From positions 1 to 14,109 of the forward strand of contig PWVU01000024.1 of NCBI GenBank assembly GCA_003561715.1: DNA of 14,109 bases. Reading direction: 5' to 3'. Source of the DNA: Candidatus Kaiserbacteria bacterium (GTDB lineage Bacteria; Patescibacteriota; Minisyncoccia; Phycocordibacterales; UBA12088). The position numbers and the translations under genes are program-made. This document shows, in pieces, positions 6,156 through 12,994 of this stretch. The notes beneath the pieces were generated by a model, which was given only the letters and a program-made list of their open reading frames with translations, did not search any database and was not told the origin of the DNA. Position 1 is the stretch's first letter. Every line of letters starts with the position of its first letter.

Positions 6156-8479
6156 TGCCAATTCTCAATATGCTCAGGATCAATGCCGTGCTCGACAATG
6201 AACGCCGCGTGATCACTCAACTCTTGCTTGTATCGCGCAACCAATTCCGAAGCGCGTGCGTGGTCGATAACGCCTCGCTCCTGCGCCTGCTCGACCGCTT
6301 CGATCATAAGCGTGTAGCGATCGGTACCGTTGCGCACCTGCATATCAAACGGCGTGGTGGTCGAGCCGTTCTCCTCGTAGCCATGAACAAAGAAGCGACC
6401 TGACGAGCATCCGTAATCAAACAAAATCTGCTTGATCGTCTGCGGGTACCCATGGAAGTTAAAGATGACCGGTTTATCTTCGGTGAAGTAGTAGCTGAAG
6501 TCATGGCGCAAGACCCGACACTGCGAGTGACCAAGCCCCAGCGCAGAGAGCGAGAGCACACTTACGAAGCGCGTGCGGATCTCCGGTGCCTCTTTGCGCA
6601 GAAGATCAATTGCGGCAAGTGCTTCTTTGGTGAGGTAATCACCGGCGGCGGCAAAGACCACGTGCGGATCGTCATGACTGGCAAAATCCCATATATTGAT
6701 ACCATCAACAAGATCTTGTTCCGCTTGCTCCATCGTGCGCCAGCGTGGCTCCTGCGTTTTGCCGGCAACGATAACATTGATCTCTTTTTTCGACTGCAAA
6801 GTATGATGCAGTACCGCAAGCGTCGTATTACCATCCGGCGGGAAGTAGATATTCACAAAGCATCCCTGACGCTGGAGCATACTGTCAATAAAGCCGGGAT
6901 TTTGGTGCGAGAAACCATTATGCTCCTGTCGCCAACCGCTTGAGGTAAGGATATAGTTGAGTGAGGCAATATCGCCACGCCACGGCACCTCGCGGGCAAC
7001 CGACAAGAATTTTGCATACTGGTCCGCCATACTCCCCACGATCTGAATGAATGCCTCGTACGATGCAAAGATCGCATGACGTCCGGTAAGCACGTATCCC
7101 TGCATCAAGCCCTGCAAGCTGTGCTCGGAGAGCATTTCCATCACGCGTCCGTCGTAGCTAAGGTCTTTATCCCACGGCAGGTGGTGCCAAAGGAATGGAC
7201 GCGAAGTTGTTTCAAAGACCTTGTCCAGCTTGTTGGAGTAGGTCTCATCCGGAGACATAAGACGGAAGTTGCGCGCCTCGCCGTTATCGGCAAACACTTT
7301 ATTCAAGTACTCACCCGCTCGGCGCATACTGCTGGAACCCATTGTACCCGGCACACTCGCATCTTCTGCGCACTCGCGCGGATCGGGCAGTATGAGGGGC
7401 GTATAGGACACACCACCATGCGCAAACGGCGAATCACCCATACGGCGCTCGGGGCGCGGAATGATCGAGGCAATCTCTTCATCAAAGACCTCGTGCTGGA
7501 AGAGTTCCTCAAAACGATATGAGCGCAACCACGCTTCAAGCGCCTCGCGCTCTATTTCATCATGTTCCGCTTCTTTTGCAATAACCTGGTGCGAGAGGTG
7601 ATTATCGGTTATGCGCTCTCCTTTAAGCTCAGGAATGGAATTCCATCCTTTTGGGGAACGTAAAATGATCATCGGCATGCGAGGCGGCTCGGTGCGATTA
7701 CCCTCGCGGCTGATATGCTGGGTAAAGCGAATGGTGGACAAACACGCTTCAAGCGTATTCGCCATTACTTCGTGCACATCGCCTTCTTCATACGAAGAAA
7801 CGAAGTGTGGTTCATATCCGTACCCCCAAAACAGCGAACGCAACTCGTCATCACTCATGCGCGCAAGCATGGTCGGTCCCGAGATCTTGTAGCCATTGAG
7901 ATGGAGGATCGGCAAGACTGCGCCGTTGGTAGCGGGATCGACCAACTTGTTGAGGTGCCACGCGGTTGCGATCGGTCCCGTCTCTGCCTCGCCGTCGCCT
8001 ACCACACACGCGACGATCAAATTGGGATTGTCCAGTACCGCGCCATAGGCGGTCGAAAGTGAGTAGCCCAACTCGCCTCCTTCAAGGATCACGCCGGGTG
8101 CTTCAGGATTGCTATGACTCGGAAAGCCATACGGCCAGCTGAATTTCTCCGACATGTAGCGAATACCTTCGCTGTCGCGTGTCACCTTGGGATGATACTT
8201 GGTAAGCGTGCCTTCAAGAAAAAGATTTGCCTGAATCGCCGGAAACCCGTGCCCCGGACCGTACACATACAGCATTTCAAGGTCATGCTTCACAATCAGA
8301 GCGTTGAGGTGCGCATAGGTAAAATTCGCGCCCGGACAAGTTCCCCAATGTCCCAATAGGCGCGGCTTGATGTGCTCGGGCTTAAGCGGCTCGGTGAGGA
8401 GGACATTATCACGCAGATAAATTTGCACCGCGCTCAAGTAGTCGGCGGCACGTACATATTTTTTTATGGCAGAGAGCAT
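6137..8479 (-). CDS. xfp: Xylulose-5-P/fructose-6-P phosphoketolase
   Basis: 780 aa, the normal size; thiamine-diphosphate enzyme that splits xylulose-5-P (or fructose-6-P) with phosphate to give acetyl-P and glyceraldehyde-3-P (or erythrose-4-P). Both family signatures are intact: EGGELGY at 133-139, and the ThDP/Mg motif reading G146...D150-x-P152...GDGEAETG (161-168). Also visible are LLGHWGTCPG near 41-50, GPGHGFP near 74-80 and WRQEHNGFSHQNPGF in the middle domain. With ackA overlapping downstream it forms the energy-yielding end of a phosphoketolase pathway. Substrate preference between the two sugar phosphates is not decided by sequence reading. A TATACT box ends 8 nt before the ATG, so the message is nearly leaderless; the GGGGG between them is too close to act as a normal ribosome site. 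Confidence 0.97.
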   Translation of the reverse strand: MLSAIKKYVRAADYLSAVQIYLRDNVLLTEPLKPEHIKPRLLGHWGTCPGANFTYAHLNALIVKHDLEMLYVYGPGHGFPAIQANLFLEGTLTKYHPKVTRDSEGIRYMSEKFSWPYGFPSHSNPEAPGVILEGGELGYSLSTAYGAVLDNPNLIVACVVGDGEAETGPIATAWHLNKLVDPATNGAVLPILHLNGYKISGPTMLARMSDDELRSLFWGYGYEPHFVSSYEEGDVHEVMANTLEACLSTIRFTQHISREGNRTEPPRMPMIILRSPKGWNSIPELKGERITDNHLSHQVIAKEAEHDEIEREALEAWLRSYRFEELFQHEVFDEEIASIIPRPERRMGDSPFAHGGVSYTPLILPDPRECAEDASVPGTMGSSSMRRAGEYLNKVFADNGEARNFRLMSPDETYSNKLDKVFETTSRPFLWHHLPWDKDLSYDGRVMEMLSEHSLQGLMQGYVLTGRHAIFASYEAFIQIVGSMADQYAKFLSVAREVPWRGDIASLNYILTSSGWRQEHNGFSHQNPGFIDSMLQRQGCFVNIYFPPDGNTTLAVLHHTLQSKKEINVIVAGKTQEPRWRTMEQAEQDLVDGINIWDFASHDDPHVVFAAAGDYLTKEALAAIDLLRKEAPEIRTRFVSVLSLSALGLGHSQCRVLRHDFSYYFTEDKPVIFNFHGYPQTIKQILFDYGCSSGRFFVHGYEENGSTTTPFDMQVRNGTDRYTLMIEAVEQAQERGVIDHARASELVARYKQELSDHAAFIVEHGIDPEHIENWQWTTSP

Positions 8480-8487
8480 ACCCCCAT

Positions 8488-8495
8488 AGTATACA
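8488..8495 (-). promoter_or_regulatory. Probable -10 promoter of xfp-ackA
   Basis: Minus-strand TGTATACT; hexamer TATACT ends 8 nt before the xfp ATG. TG directly abuts the hexamer rather than leaving one spacer base, so it is not a strict extended -10. Confidence 0.5.
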
Positions 8496-8565
8496 TCTCT
8501 TGGGTATATCGTGAATGTGGATAGTCAACAGTGTGCTATCGACACACTTTGCAAGAGCATTGCAT

Positions 8566-9621
8566 TCAACGACGTTGTGCGTACCGTTGTGCATACGCAC
8601 GCGCAATATCACTCATAAGTGACGGACCGGTATAGATCATACCAGTGATCATGTGTATGAGTGACGCACCACGTTCAAATTTTTCCATCGCATCCTCAAT
8701 CGAAAAAACACCGCCGCATCCGATGAGGGTGAAGCGCTTTTGGTATCGCTCATGTGCCAAAGACAAGAGACGATTGGAGTCTTCTTGGCACGGCATACCG
8801 GATAACCCGCCGCGAAATGCCTCGGGTTTGGGATCGCCGTCTTTGATATGCGTATAGTCTTTTTGTAAATTGCCAATGATAAGCCCATGCACCCGATGTT
8901 GCGCCGCGATATCACACAATGCCACAAATTGTGTGTCAGGTACTGATATCGGCATTTTGAGATAGATCGGTTTGTCGGTTTTGATACCGTCCAACCTTGC
9001 AAGGAGAAGCTCCAGATTTTCCGACTCAATAAACAGCTCACCGGTAAACGTATTTGGGCAGGAAATATTGACCGTGATCCACGCGCCCACATCATGTGCA
9101 ACAATATGCGCAAACGAGGTGGCGTAGTCTTCAATGCCCTCGGGCAAACCGCATGCCGCCTCGTCATTGGTGCGCGCAATCGATACTCCGACCGCAAAAT
9201 CAGGTGTGCGATATTGCCGCAGGAGCCGCGCGGTCACCCGCTCTACGCCCTCATTGCGCAAACCTTTGTATACCAAAATACTTTTGGTGCGTTTCAATCT
9301 TGTCTCATTCGGGGGCGAATTGCCCTTGCAGGGGCGTGCCGTGACCGATCCAACCTCAATACCGCCGAAACCGACCGAGCGCAGTATCTCAGTCAATTGC
9401 CCGTTGGGGTCGAATCCCGCCGAAAGCACAACCGGTGTATGATAGCGCACACCGTCGACCACCACCTCTGCATCGTCGTGCGGATATCCGTAGAGCGACG
9501 CTACTATGGTGCGTGAGAGCGCGGTCTTACCCATACACTGCCCCGCAAAGACCACCGCCTTGTGGACATGGGCGGGATTTATCTGAAACAACACGGGTCG
9601 TATGAGTTTTTGGTATAGCAT
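8566..9621 (-). CDS. pyrD: Dihydroorotate dehydrogenase, class 2 layout with a class 1 catalytic cysteine
   Basis: 351 aa; oxidises dihydroorotate to orotate in pyrimidine synthesis using FMN. Class 2 features: an N-terminal extension of about 40 residues (MLYQKLIRPVLFQINPAHVH), SAGFDPNGQ (67-75), EVGSVTARPCKGN (89-101; class 2 GTVTPRPQxGN), RGGLSG (270-275) and TGMIYTGPSL near the end, where class 2 has TGFIYxGP. The active-site loop, however, reads VNISCPNT with C188 where class 2 enzymes carry serine (NISSPNT); cysteine there is the hallmark of class 1. Class 2 enzymes pass electrons to membrane quinone, so the physiological acceptor is uncertain here. The gene stands alone, 86 bp from xfp; a TGCTACAAT box lies 25 nt upstream and no Shine-Dalgarno is present. 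Confidence 0.95.
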   Translation of the reverse strand: MLYQKLIRPVLFQINPAHVHKAVVFAGQCMGKTALSRTIVASLYGYPHDDAEVVVDGVRYHTPVVLSAGFDPNGQLTEILRSVGFGGIEVGSVTARPCKGNSPPNETRLKRTKSILVYKGLRNEGVERVTARLLRQYRTPDFAVGVSIARTNDEAACGLPEGIEDYATSFAHIVAHDVGAWITVNISCPNTFTGELFIESENLELLLARLDGIKTDKPIYLKMPISVPDTQFVALCDIAAQHRVHGLIIGNLQKDYTHIKDGDPKPEAFRGGLSGMPCQEDSNRLLSLAHERYQKRFTLIGCGGVFSIEDAMEKFERGASLIHMITGMIYTGPSLMSDIARAYAQRYAQRR

Positions 9622-9646
9622 ACCGGTCGATATGGTAAGCGTTGAG

Positions 9647-9655
9647 ATTGTAGCA
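9647..9655 (-). promoter_or_regulatory. Extended -10 promoter of pyrD
   Basis: Minus-strand TGCTACAAT, 25 nt before the pyrD ATG, giving a leader of about 18 nt without a purine-rich ribosome site. Confidence 0.5.
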
Positions 9656-9730
9656 TACTATACCCGCCTGTGAGACTGCCGTGTCGCCGATGTGGCACCC
9701 CGGGACATACTACGCTACACTGCTTCGCGT

Positions 9731-9874
9731 ATGTATCGTCGTGACGACCTCACCGTCGCACCAATCCCTCAGCTGAGCTATACCTTTTCGCACAGGTGCG
9801 TATGGACATTATTCCCTGAGCAACGAGTGGGTGTTTGCACTGAACAAAGACAACAATCAATCACAACCGTATGA
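9731..9874 (+). CDS. Possible small ORF coupled to the downstream membrane protein
   Basis: A 47-codon frame (starts MYRRDDLTVAPIP) whose TGA overlaps the ATG of the membrane protein gene as ATGA, the usual form of translational coupling. A hexamer TACACT at 9716-9721 lies 9 nt upstream of its ATG, resembling the other -10 placements in the window. Against it: no recognisable fold, two cysteines and mixed composition that could be random, and the reading frame alone is short enough to be chance. The 249-bp region 9622-9870 otherwise holds only the pyrD promoter and no RNA gene that I can fold. Confidence 0.2.
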   Translation: MYRRDDLTVAPIPQLSYTFSHRCVWTLFPEQRVGVCTEQRQQSITTV

Positions 9875-10140
9875 ACACGCGTGTATGGATGGTACTCTCG
9901 GGCGCGATCGGCTTGGGCGCATTTGTGATCGCCAACTTCACCGATCTCTTTGCGGGCTCAAGCGTGCTTGCCGGTAGCGTGCAGTTTGTCGCAAACGCGT
10001 TCGTGTTTGTCGTGTGGTCACATGCGTACCTCGTATCCCGCGGCCTGCAAAAGGTTGTAGCGGGAATTGGGGCTTTGGTGCCACTTGTAATGGCAGGAAT
10101 TACCCTCATCCGCGTGTTTCTACCGATACTCGGGGTGTGA
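9871..10140 (+). CDS. Small three-helix membrane protein of unknown function
   Basis: 89 aa, almost entirely hydrophobic. Predicted membrane helices are at about 5-27 (WMVLSGAIGLGAFVIANF), 32-56 (AGSVQFVANAFVFVVWSHAY) and 62-87 (VVAGIGALVPLVMAGITLI). No family is recognised and no catalytic motif is visible. It is one of only two plus-strand genes; its composition matches the native genes, not the XRE cassette. Its stop codon lies 3 nt from the stop of the convergent HAD gene, leaving no room for a separate terminator. No clear -10 box is present just upstream; it may be expressed from a promoter near 9716 together with the short frame at 9731. Confidence 0.7.
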   Translation: MNTRVWMVLSGAIGLGAFVIANFTDLFAGSSVLAGSVQFVANAFVFVVWSHAYLVSRGLQKVVAGIGALVPLVMAGITLIRVFLPILGV

Positions 10141-10143
10141 TCG

Positions 10144-10761
10144 CTACTCTGCGACACGTTTGATCACGTCCACTAACGCCAAAGGAGTATCAACGAGCAT
10201 GTCAGGATGCACTTCTTCCAGTCTTCGGCGCGTATTATATCCCCACGTCACCGCTACACGTTGCATACCCGCCTCACGAGCGGCGATGATATCTCGATCC
10301 TCGTCGCCCACATATATCACGTGTGCGGGTTCGATACCGCGCTTGTTGCATACATTGTTCAGTATGCGCGCTTTGCCAAAGAGCGAACTGCCCGAGTGGA
10401 TGAATGCGAAGTGCTCGCGCAGATCGTGCGCCTCAAGCGTACGCGCAACATTCACCTCGCTATTACTTGAGAGTATACCGAGCTGATACGTCTGCGCGAG
10501 CGCTTTGATCACCTGCGGGATATCGGGAAACAGCTTGATGGATTTTGCGCGCAGTGCTTTGCGCATCTTATACACCAGCAACGGCGTGAGCAACAGCGGT
10601 ACGCGATGACGCTTTAAGGTCGCGCGAATGCCAACCTCTCGCATCTCGTCAAAATCCGCAGAGGAAAGTCGTCCCTTGCTGAAATCACTCATCATACCCG
10701 CAACCACCCCGAACGTATCGGCAAGTGTGCCGTCAAAGTCAAAGAAGATGGTGGTTTTCAT
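10144..10761 (-). CDS. HAD-superfamily phosphatase, subfamily IA (Gph-like)
   Basis: 205 aa. All four HAD motifs are visible: motif I D8-F-D10-G-T-L with nucleophile D8 and acid/base D10, motif II S98/S99 in GILSSNS, motif III K130 in SLFGKARIL, motif IV G152-D153-E-D-R-D157. A helical cap sits between motif I and II (about 15-80), as in subfamily IA. This group includes phosphoglycolate phosphatase and pyrophosphatase PpaX; the substrate is not deducible. The ATG overlaps the stop of the upstream membrane protein gene by 4 nt (ATGA), so both are translated from one message. Confidence 0.9.
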   Translation of the reverse strand: MKTTIFFDFDGTLADTFGVVAGMMSDFSKGRLSSADFDEMREVGIRATLKRHRVPLLLTPLLVYKMRKALRAKSIKLFPDIPQVIKALAQTYQLGILSSNSEVNVARTLEAHDLREHFAFIHSGSSLFGKARILNNVCNKRGIEPAHVIYVGDEDRDIIAAREAGMQRVAVTWGYNTRRRLEEVHPDMLVDTPLALVDVIKRVAE

Positions 10762-11582
10762 TTTTGCTGAAAGCGTTTTCGAATAGCTCGATATACATCA
10801 ATCAGGACAATACCGAAAACGAGTAGCCACCCGATTTGGAGAATATGAAACGTATGTCCCATAACGAGACCGAGTCCAATCGAAATAATCACGCCTAGCA
10901 ATACGGCATATGCGATAGTGGTCAGGAGGCGCGTCTGAAATATGTTACGCATCAACATTCCCGTGAGCACAACAACAAGCGCTACGGTAACGAGTGAGGT
11001 GCCCATAAAGAATGCCGCCAACTCATACAGTATTACCGACAGCATTGTTTTTCTTTTGTCATTGACCACAATTTCCCGCTTTTCTGCACGAATCGTATCA
11101 AAAGCTAGCGGTAAAGGCTCCGTAACAGGCATTGAAACTATCCTATACAGTGGCGCATAGGGAGATATTTCTTCTGTTGCTAGATCAATAGATTCAATAT
11201 CAACGGATTCAGGACTCAATGAGCGTGGAAGCGATCTAACGACATACACACCACTGGGTTGTTCAAATAAAATCGAGGTCAATAGCTCAAGCTCTTTCGG
11301 CGTAATTTCATTGATCTCCCTATACGAAGGATGACTGCATCCATACGTCCTGTATATGGTATGTGGAAGAAGCTGTCTTACGTATCTATGTGAGACACTA
11401 AAGACCTCCGATATGGAACCCGATTCATAGAGCACGCAATAGTCCGTACCCCGTATCGCATTGTTTATTGTTGACGTCTGTAGTACGTGCGCATTGGAGG
11501 GCGTAAGACAAGAAGAAAGCGCCAAAGAGAGAGGTGTTGCCAGACTTACCAGCAGAACAATGCCCAAAAACATTCGGTGCAT
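10758..11582 (-). CDS. Envelope protein with signal/lipobox-like N-terminus and three C-terminal membrane helices
   Basis: 274 aa, no recognised family. The N-terminus (MHRMFLGIVLLVSLATPLSL) is a hydrophobic signal or anchor followed by a lipobox-like LSSC at 22-25. About 26-178 is a soluble, probably extracytoplasmic domain with cysteines C49 and C82 that could pair. Three hydrophobic stretches follow (about 181-211, 219-242, 248-264) and a basic tail RKRFQQK, predicting a cytoplasmic C-terminus. A GTG at 11648 would add 22 residues, but a TGATATAGT box ends 7 nt before the ATG at 11582 and lies inside that extension, so the ATG is chosen. The gene is translationally coupled to the HAD phosphatase. 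Function unknown; the paired cysteines make it a conceivable DsbA client. Confidence 0.75.
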   Translation of the reverse strand: MHRMFLGIVLLVSLATPLSLALSSCLTPSNAHVLQTSTINNAIRGTDYCVLYESGSISEVFSVSHRYVRQLLPHTIYRTYGCSHPSYREINEITPKELELLTSILFEQPSGVYVVRSLPRSLSPESVDIESIDLATEEISPYAPLYRIVSMPVTEPLPLAFDTIRAEKREIVVNDKRKTMLSVILYELAAFFMGTSLVTVALVVVLTGMLMRNIFQTRLLTTIAYAVLLGVIISIGLGLVMGHTFHILQIGWLLVFGIVLIDVYRAIRKRFQQK

Positions 11583-11589
11583 ACGAAGG

Positions 11590-11598
11590 ACTATATCA
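11590..11598 (-). promoter_or_regulatory. Extended -10 promoter of the envelope protein-HAD operon
   Basis: Minus-strand TGATATAGT (TGn plus TATAGT), 7 nt before the ATG at 11582; predicts a leaderless message and decides the start codon. Confidence 0.6.
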
Positions 11599-11657
11599 CG
11601 GTTAGTTTTTATTGTTATAGGGGGTTGAAAAGATGGTTGTGTGGGCACAGAACATGC

Positions 11658-12044
11658 TTACTCACTTACCACTCCATCAAAATGCTCCTCGCGCTCATCC
11701 GCTTTGGTCGAATGAATCACATCATGGCGGTGTTCGGGCGGCGCATAGATGCTGTAGAGTTTACAGTCATTCTTGCCGGTATTAACCACATTGTGTCGCA
11801 TGCCCGCAGGAATGATCACCGCATCATCAGCACTAAGTGCATGAACCGCCTCACCCATATGCACAGTTGCAGTACCCGCCTCAATACGGATGAATTGCGC
11901 CAGCTCGTGCACCTCCTCACCGATCTCAACCCCGGGCGCAAGCGACATCACAACTAACTGCATGTCATGCACGGTATACAACACCCGCCGGTAATCGGTA
12001 TTTTTCAGCGTCTCCTGTTCTATATTGCCAACAAAACCTTTCAT
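11658..12044 (-). CDS. Single-domain cupin protein
   Basis: 128 aa beta-barrel protein of the conserved-barrel cupin type. Cupin motif 1 is EIGEEVHELAQFIRIEAG (His and Glu ligands, with Q in place of the second His spacing), motif 2 is PAGMRHNVVNTG with the third His; SIYAPPEHRHD near the end is characteristic of a family of small cupins common in bacteria. The metal-binding residues suggest a metal-dependent role, but no reaction is established for the family that I know. It follows transaldolase by 49 nt on the same strand and is probably the last gene of the phosphohexomutase-transaldolase-cupin unit. Confidence 0.88.
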   Translation of the reverse strand: MKGFVGNIEQETLKNTDYRRVLYTVHDMQLVVMSLAPGVEIGEEVHELAQFIRIEAGTATVHMGEAVHALSADDAVIIPAGMRHNVVNTGKNDCKLYSIYAPPEHRHDVIHSTKADEREEHFDGVVSE

Positions 12045-12072
12045 AATGTATCACTACCTGCTCAATTCTTTC

Positions 12073-12088
12073 TGTGCGATACCGCACA
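12073..12088. other. 6-bp intercistronic hairpin
   Basis: TGTGCG, loop ATAC, CGCACA, between the stop of transaldolase and the start of the cupin gene. No T-run follows on the minus strand, so it is more likely an mRNA stability or attenuation element than a full terminator, if it has any role. Confidence 0.3.
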
Positions 12089-12093
12089 CCCAA

Positions 12094-12966
12094 TTACCCC
12101 CGCGTGGAAAGCACCGCATTCCAATCATCCGCAAAGCGCTGTATGCCACTATCGGTAAGCGGGTGGGTAATGTCGAAGGTGCGCCAATCGCTCGACAGAT
12201 CGTGCGCTTCATACGGCAGAGGTTGTTTGTCACCGGCGTTGTAGGTAAATGAGGCGTCGGGGACCGGCATACCCTCTGCCGCCCACTCGCGCAGAATCTT
12301 ACCCGGCGAAGTGATAAGGGGTGCACCAAGCGCAAGCGCATACAGAAAATGATCGAGTGAGCGCACACTCGCCACCAACGGCTCGACATGCCCATCACTC
12401 TCTTTGAACATGTCGATGACGTTCTTGATAAATGACATACCGTCTTCCCCTCGATCATCCAGCCGCCCTACAAACGGCGAGAGATATACATCGCCCGGCT
12501 TGGCACTGCGCGTTGCCGCATACACCGCCGCCGCTTGCGCTTGCGAAAAGCACAGGGTCATATTCACGCGAATACCCTCATTCGTAAGCACTTCGGCGGC
12601 TTCAAGCCCCGCGGTATTGATCGGCAATTTCACATGCGCGTTCGGTATCCAGGTGTTCAGTTCGCGCCCTTTTTCGATCATCTCCTCACTGGTCGTATCC
12701 TTATCGGCATACACTTCGATCGAAACCGACTCCGGCACCAGGGGTGCGATCTCGGAAACGATCTCTTTGTAGGCACTCCACAGATTATCATTGGTGCATC
12801 CCTCGGGCTTTTCTTTGCATGCTTGAAACGCGGGATTTTTTGCAACGAGGCTCGGATTGGTGGTCTGTCCGTCGAGGAAACCCAGCAGTTCAACGATCTC
12901 ACGCGTCTCAGCAGGATCGCCTCCGTCAAGAAATAGTCGTGTGTGTAGTCCGGTTGGTTTTGCCAT
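12094..12966 (-). CDS. tal: Transaldolase, extended form
   Basis: 290 aa; transfers a dihydroxyacetone unit between sugar phosphates (sedoheptulose-7-P plus glyceraldehyde-3-P to erythrose-4-P plus fructose-6-P). TIM-barrel landmarks: D14 in RLFLDGGDP, TTNPSLVAKN (35-44), IEVYAD (83-88), the Schiff-base lysine K113 in HVKLPIN, MTLCFSQAQA (136-145) and SPFVGRLDD (163-171). It is about 70 residues longer than the compact FSA/TalC type (about 215-220 aa); the extra C-terminal part (from about 225) includes a 'VPDASFTYNAGDKQPLPYE' stretch. It follows the phosphohexomutase by 28 nt with no clear promoter between, so they are likely co-transcribed. Together with xfp it can rearrange pentose and hexose phosphates for the phosphoketolase pathway. 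Fructose-6-P aldolase activity is the alternative reading. Confidence 0.93.
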   Translation of the reverse strand: MAKPTGLHTRLFLDGGDPAETREIVELLGFLDGQTTNPSLVAKNPAFQACKEKPEGCTNDNLWSAYKEIVSEIAPLVPESVSIEVYADKDTTSEEMIEKGRELNTWIPNAHVKLPINTAGLEAAEVLTNEGIRVNMTLCFSQAQAAAVYAATRSAKPGDVYLSPFVGRLDDRGEDGMSFIKNVIDMFKESDGHVEPLVASVRSLDHFLYALALGAPLITSPGKILREWAAEGMPVPDASFTYNAGDKQPLPYEAHDLSSDWRTFDITHPLTDSGIQRFADDWNAVLSTRG

Positions 12967-12994
12967 GGTGGTGAATGATTAGGGTGATAATGTG

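Noticed and set aside
8530..8548. 6-bp hairpin AGTGTG/CACACT between pyrD and xfp as a terminator
   Set aside because: There is no T-run on the minus strand after the stem, and the stem is short; a pyrD terminator is possible but not supported.
9738..9790. tRNA-like fragment on the minus strand (TAGCTCAGCTGAGGG followed by a GACG...CGTC stem)
   Set aside because: The D-arm-like AGCTCAGC is present, but the D stem does not close, no T arm with GTTCGA is found and the acceptor ends do not pair. I treat it as chance resemblance.
11583..11648. 22-codon N-terminal extension of the envelope protein from a GTG
   Set aside because: It is polar and would bury the signal segment; the -10 box TGATATAGT lies inside it, directly before the preferred ATG.
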